Shown here piece by piece: positions 63,492-64,000 of a stretch of DNA of 64,000 nt. Each line of letters starts with the position of its first letter. Positions within the stretch are counted from its first letter, which is position 1. This stretch comes from Deltaproteobacteria bacterium (GTDB lineage: Bacteria; Myxococcota_A; UBA796; UBA2385). The position numbers were made by a program, and so were the translations under genes. The stretch covers positions 40,228 to 104,227 of the forward strand of contig JAGYJW010000021.1 in assembly GCA_018401435.1 (NCBI GenBank). The letters run 5' to 3'. The notes under the pieces are model-generated. The model saw only the letters and a list, made by a program, of their open reading frames with translations. It did no database searches and was not told the DNA's origin.

Positions 63492-64000
63492 TCAGGTGGC
63501 CAGGTTGGACGACAGCCAGCGCTCCGTCTCTTCAACCGTCCAGCCCTTGCGACGCGCATAATCCGCCACCTGGTCGGCTTCGATCTTGCCCACGCCAAAG
63601 TAGTGGGACCGGGGGTGGGCATAGTAGAAGCCGCTGACGGCGGCGGCGGGCAGCATGGCCATGGACTCGGTGAGCTGAAGTCCCGTGCGGGCTTCGACAT
63701 CCAGCAAGGACCACAGGGTCTGCTTCTCGGTGTGATCGGGGCTGGCGGGGTAGCCGGGGGCGGGCCGAATGCCCTGGTAGCGCTCCTTCACCAGCTCTTC
63801 GACGGGCAGCGCCTCGTCGGTGGCATAGGCCCACAGGCGGGTGCGCAGCTCGCGGTGCAGGTATTCGGCGAAGGCCTCGGCGAGGCGGTCGGCAAGGGCC
63901 TTGAGCAGGATGCTGCTGTAGTCGTCGTGGGCCTTGGCGAATGCATCGGCCCGCTCGGCGCAGAGCCGCTCGAAGGCCGCCCGGTCGATGTAGTCCCGCT
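63492..64000 (-). CDS. metH: Cobalamin-dependent methionine synthase, C-terminal activation domain (5' part beyond window)
   Basis: The last ~168 residues of MetH. The activation-domain (AdoMet-binding) signature is clear: [18 protein letters not shown], then [19 protein letters not shown] and [20 protein letters not shown] with the final WLSSNL. MetH transfers the methyl group of methyl-THF to homocysteine, and this domain reactivates oxidised cobalamin. The gene enters from the right edge and its stop is directly next to that of the convergent membrane protein gene. Confidence 0.95.
   Translation of the reverse strand, partial: RDYIDRAAFERLCAERADAFAKAHDDYSSILLKALADRLAEAFAEYLHRELRTRLWAYATDEALPVEELVKERYQGIRPAPGYPASPDHTEKQTLWSLLDVEARTGLQLTESMAMLPAAAVSGFYYAHPRSHYFGVGKIEADQVADYARRKGWTVEETERWLSSNLAT

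Noticed and set aside
1..64000. tRNA, rRNA, IS elements, integrase or phage genes
   Set aside because: I looked for the usual tRNA arms, transposase motifs and terminal inverted repeats and found nothing convincing.

Overview
The window is a dense, very GC-rich bacterial chromosome segment. It holds about 52 protein genes, no tRNA or rRNA, no CRISPR array and no mobile element that I can see, and no stretch over 300 bases lacks a gene. The content points to a Myxococcota-like or related former deltaproteobacterial predator/glider lineage. The clues are many lipoproteins with Asp-rich MopE/thrombospondin-type repeats and FG-GAP repeats, a Cys-TM-Arg C-terminal sorting tail, a Ser/Thr kinase fused to an AAA/TPR module, FHA proteins, a GldA/GldFG-type transporter, an NtrC-type sigma54 activator and a DivIVA-like protein. 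I cannot name the species.

Layout. 1-8.8 kb: Ser/Thr kinase-ATPase (cut by the left edge), secreted beta-rich protein, GT-C glycosyltransferase with C-terminal TPRs, PspA-like protein, and an adjacent pair of PKD/C-terminal-tail protein and zinc-ribbon rhomboid protease. 8.8-17.6 kb: two tandem giant lipoproteins; the first has twelve 192-base repeats. 17.7-21.1 kb: two-gene ABC operon in which GldF and GldG are fused. 21.2-25.8 kb: SCP2, PHP, DivIVA, a sigma-region-4-like membrane protein, a 56-residue mini-protein behind a sigma54-type promoter, and ComF. 25.9-29.6 kb: the rplU-rpmA-obgE-lipoprotein-rsfS-rlmH operon with a good sigma70-type promoter. 29.6-34.9 kb: Ycf46-like AAA ATPase, HEAT lipoprotein and two FHA proteins. 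35-40.5 kb: coiled-coil and TPR proteins, a second sigma54-promoted mini-protein, ThyX, DUF5522 and another TPR protein. 40.5-48.8 kb: third MopE/FG-GAP lipoprotein, a Gly/Ser-rich protein, FetA/FetB-like transporter and a DUF5939-type cyclase. 48.9-64 kb: redoxin lipoprotein, GNAT, Lgt, NtrC-type regulator, DUF481 barrel, MscS, acyltransferase, guanine deaminase, EF-hand membrane protein, two polytopic membrane proteins and the end of metH.

How the parts fit. Much of the window concerns the cell envelope. There are at least seven lipoproteins, the enzyme that lipidates them (Lgt), a membrane-stress protein (PspA), lipid and glycan transferases, and Ca2+-type repeat proteins. Signalling parts (kinase, FHA readers, cyclase, sigma54 activator) are interspersed.

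Two observations stand out. First, two very small helical proteins (56 and 59 residues), 13 kb apart, resemble each other and each sits 40-55 bases behind a near-consensus sigma54 -24/-12 element with an upstream palindrome. They may be members of an undescribed sigma54-controlled mini-protein family. Second, at least twelve single-base reading-frame breaks occur, mostly in short G or C runs. These look like sequencing/assembly indels; gene spans given here bridge them where the two halves clearly belong together.
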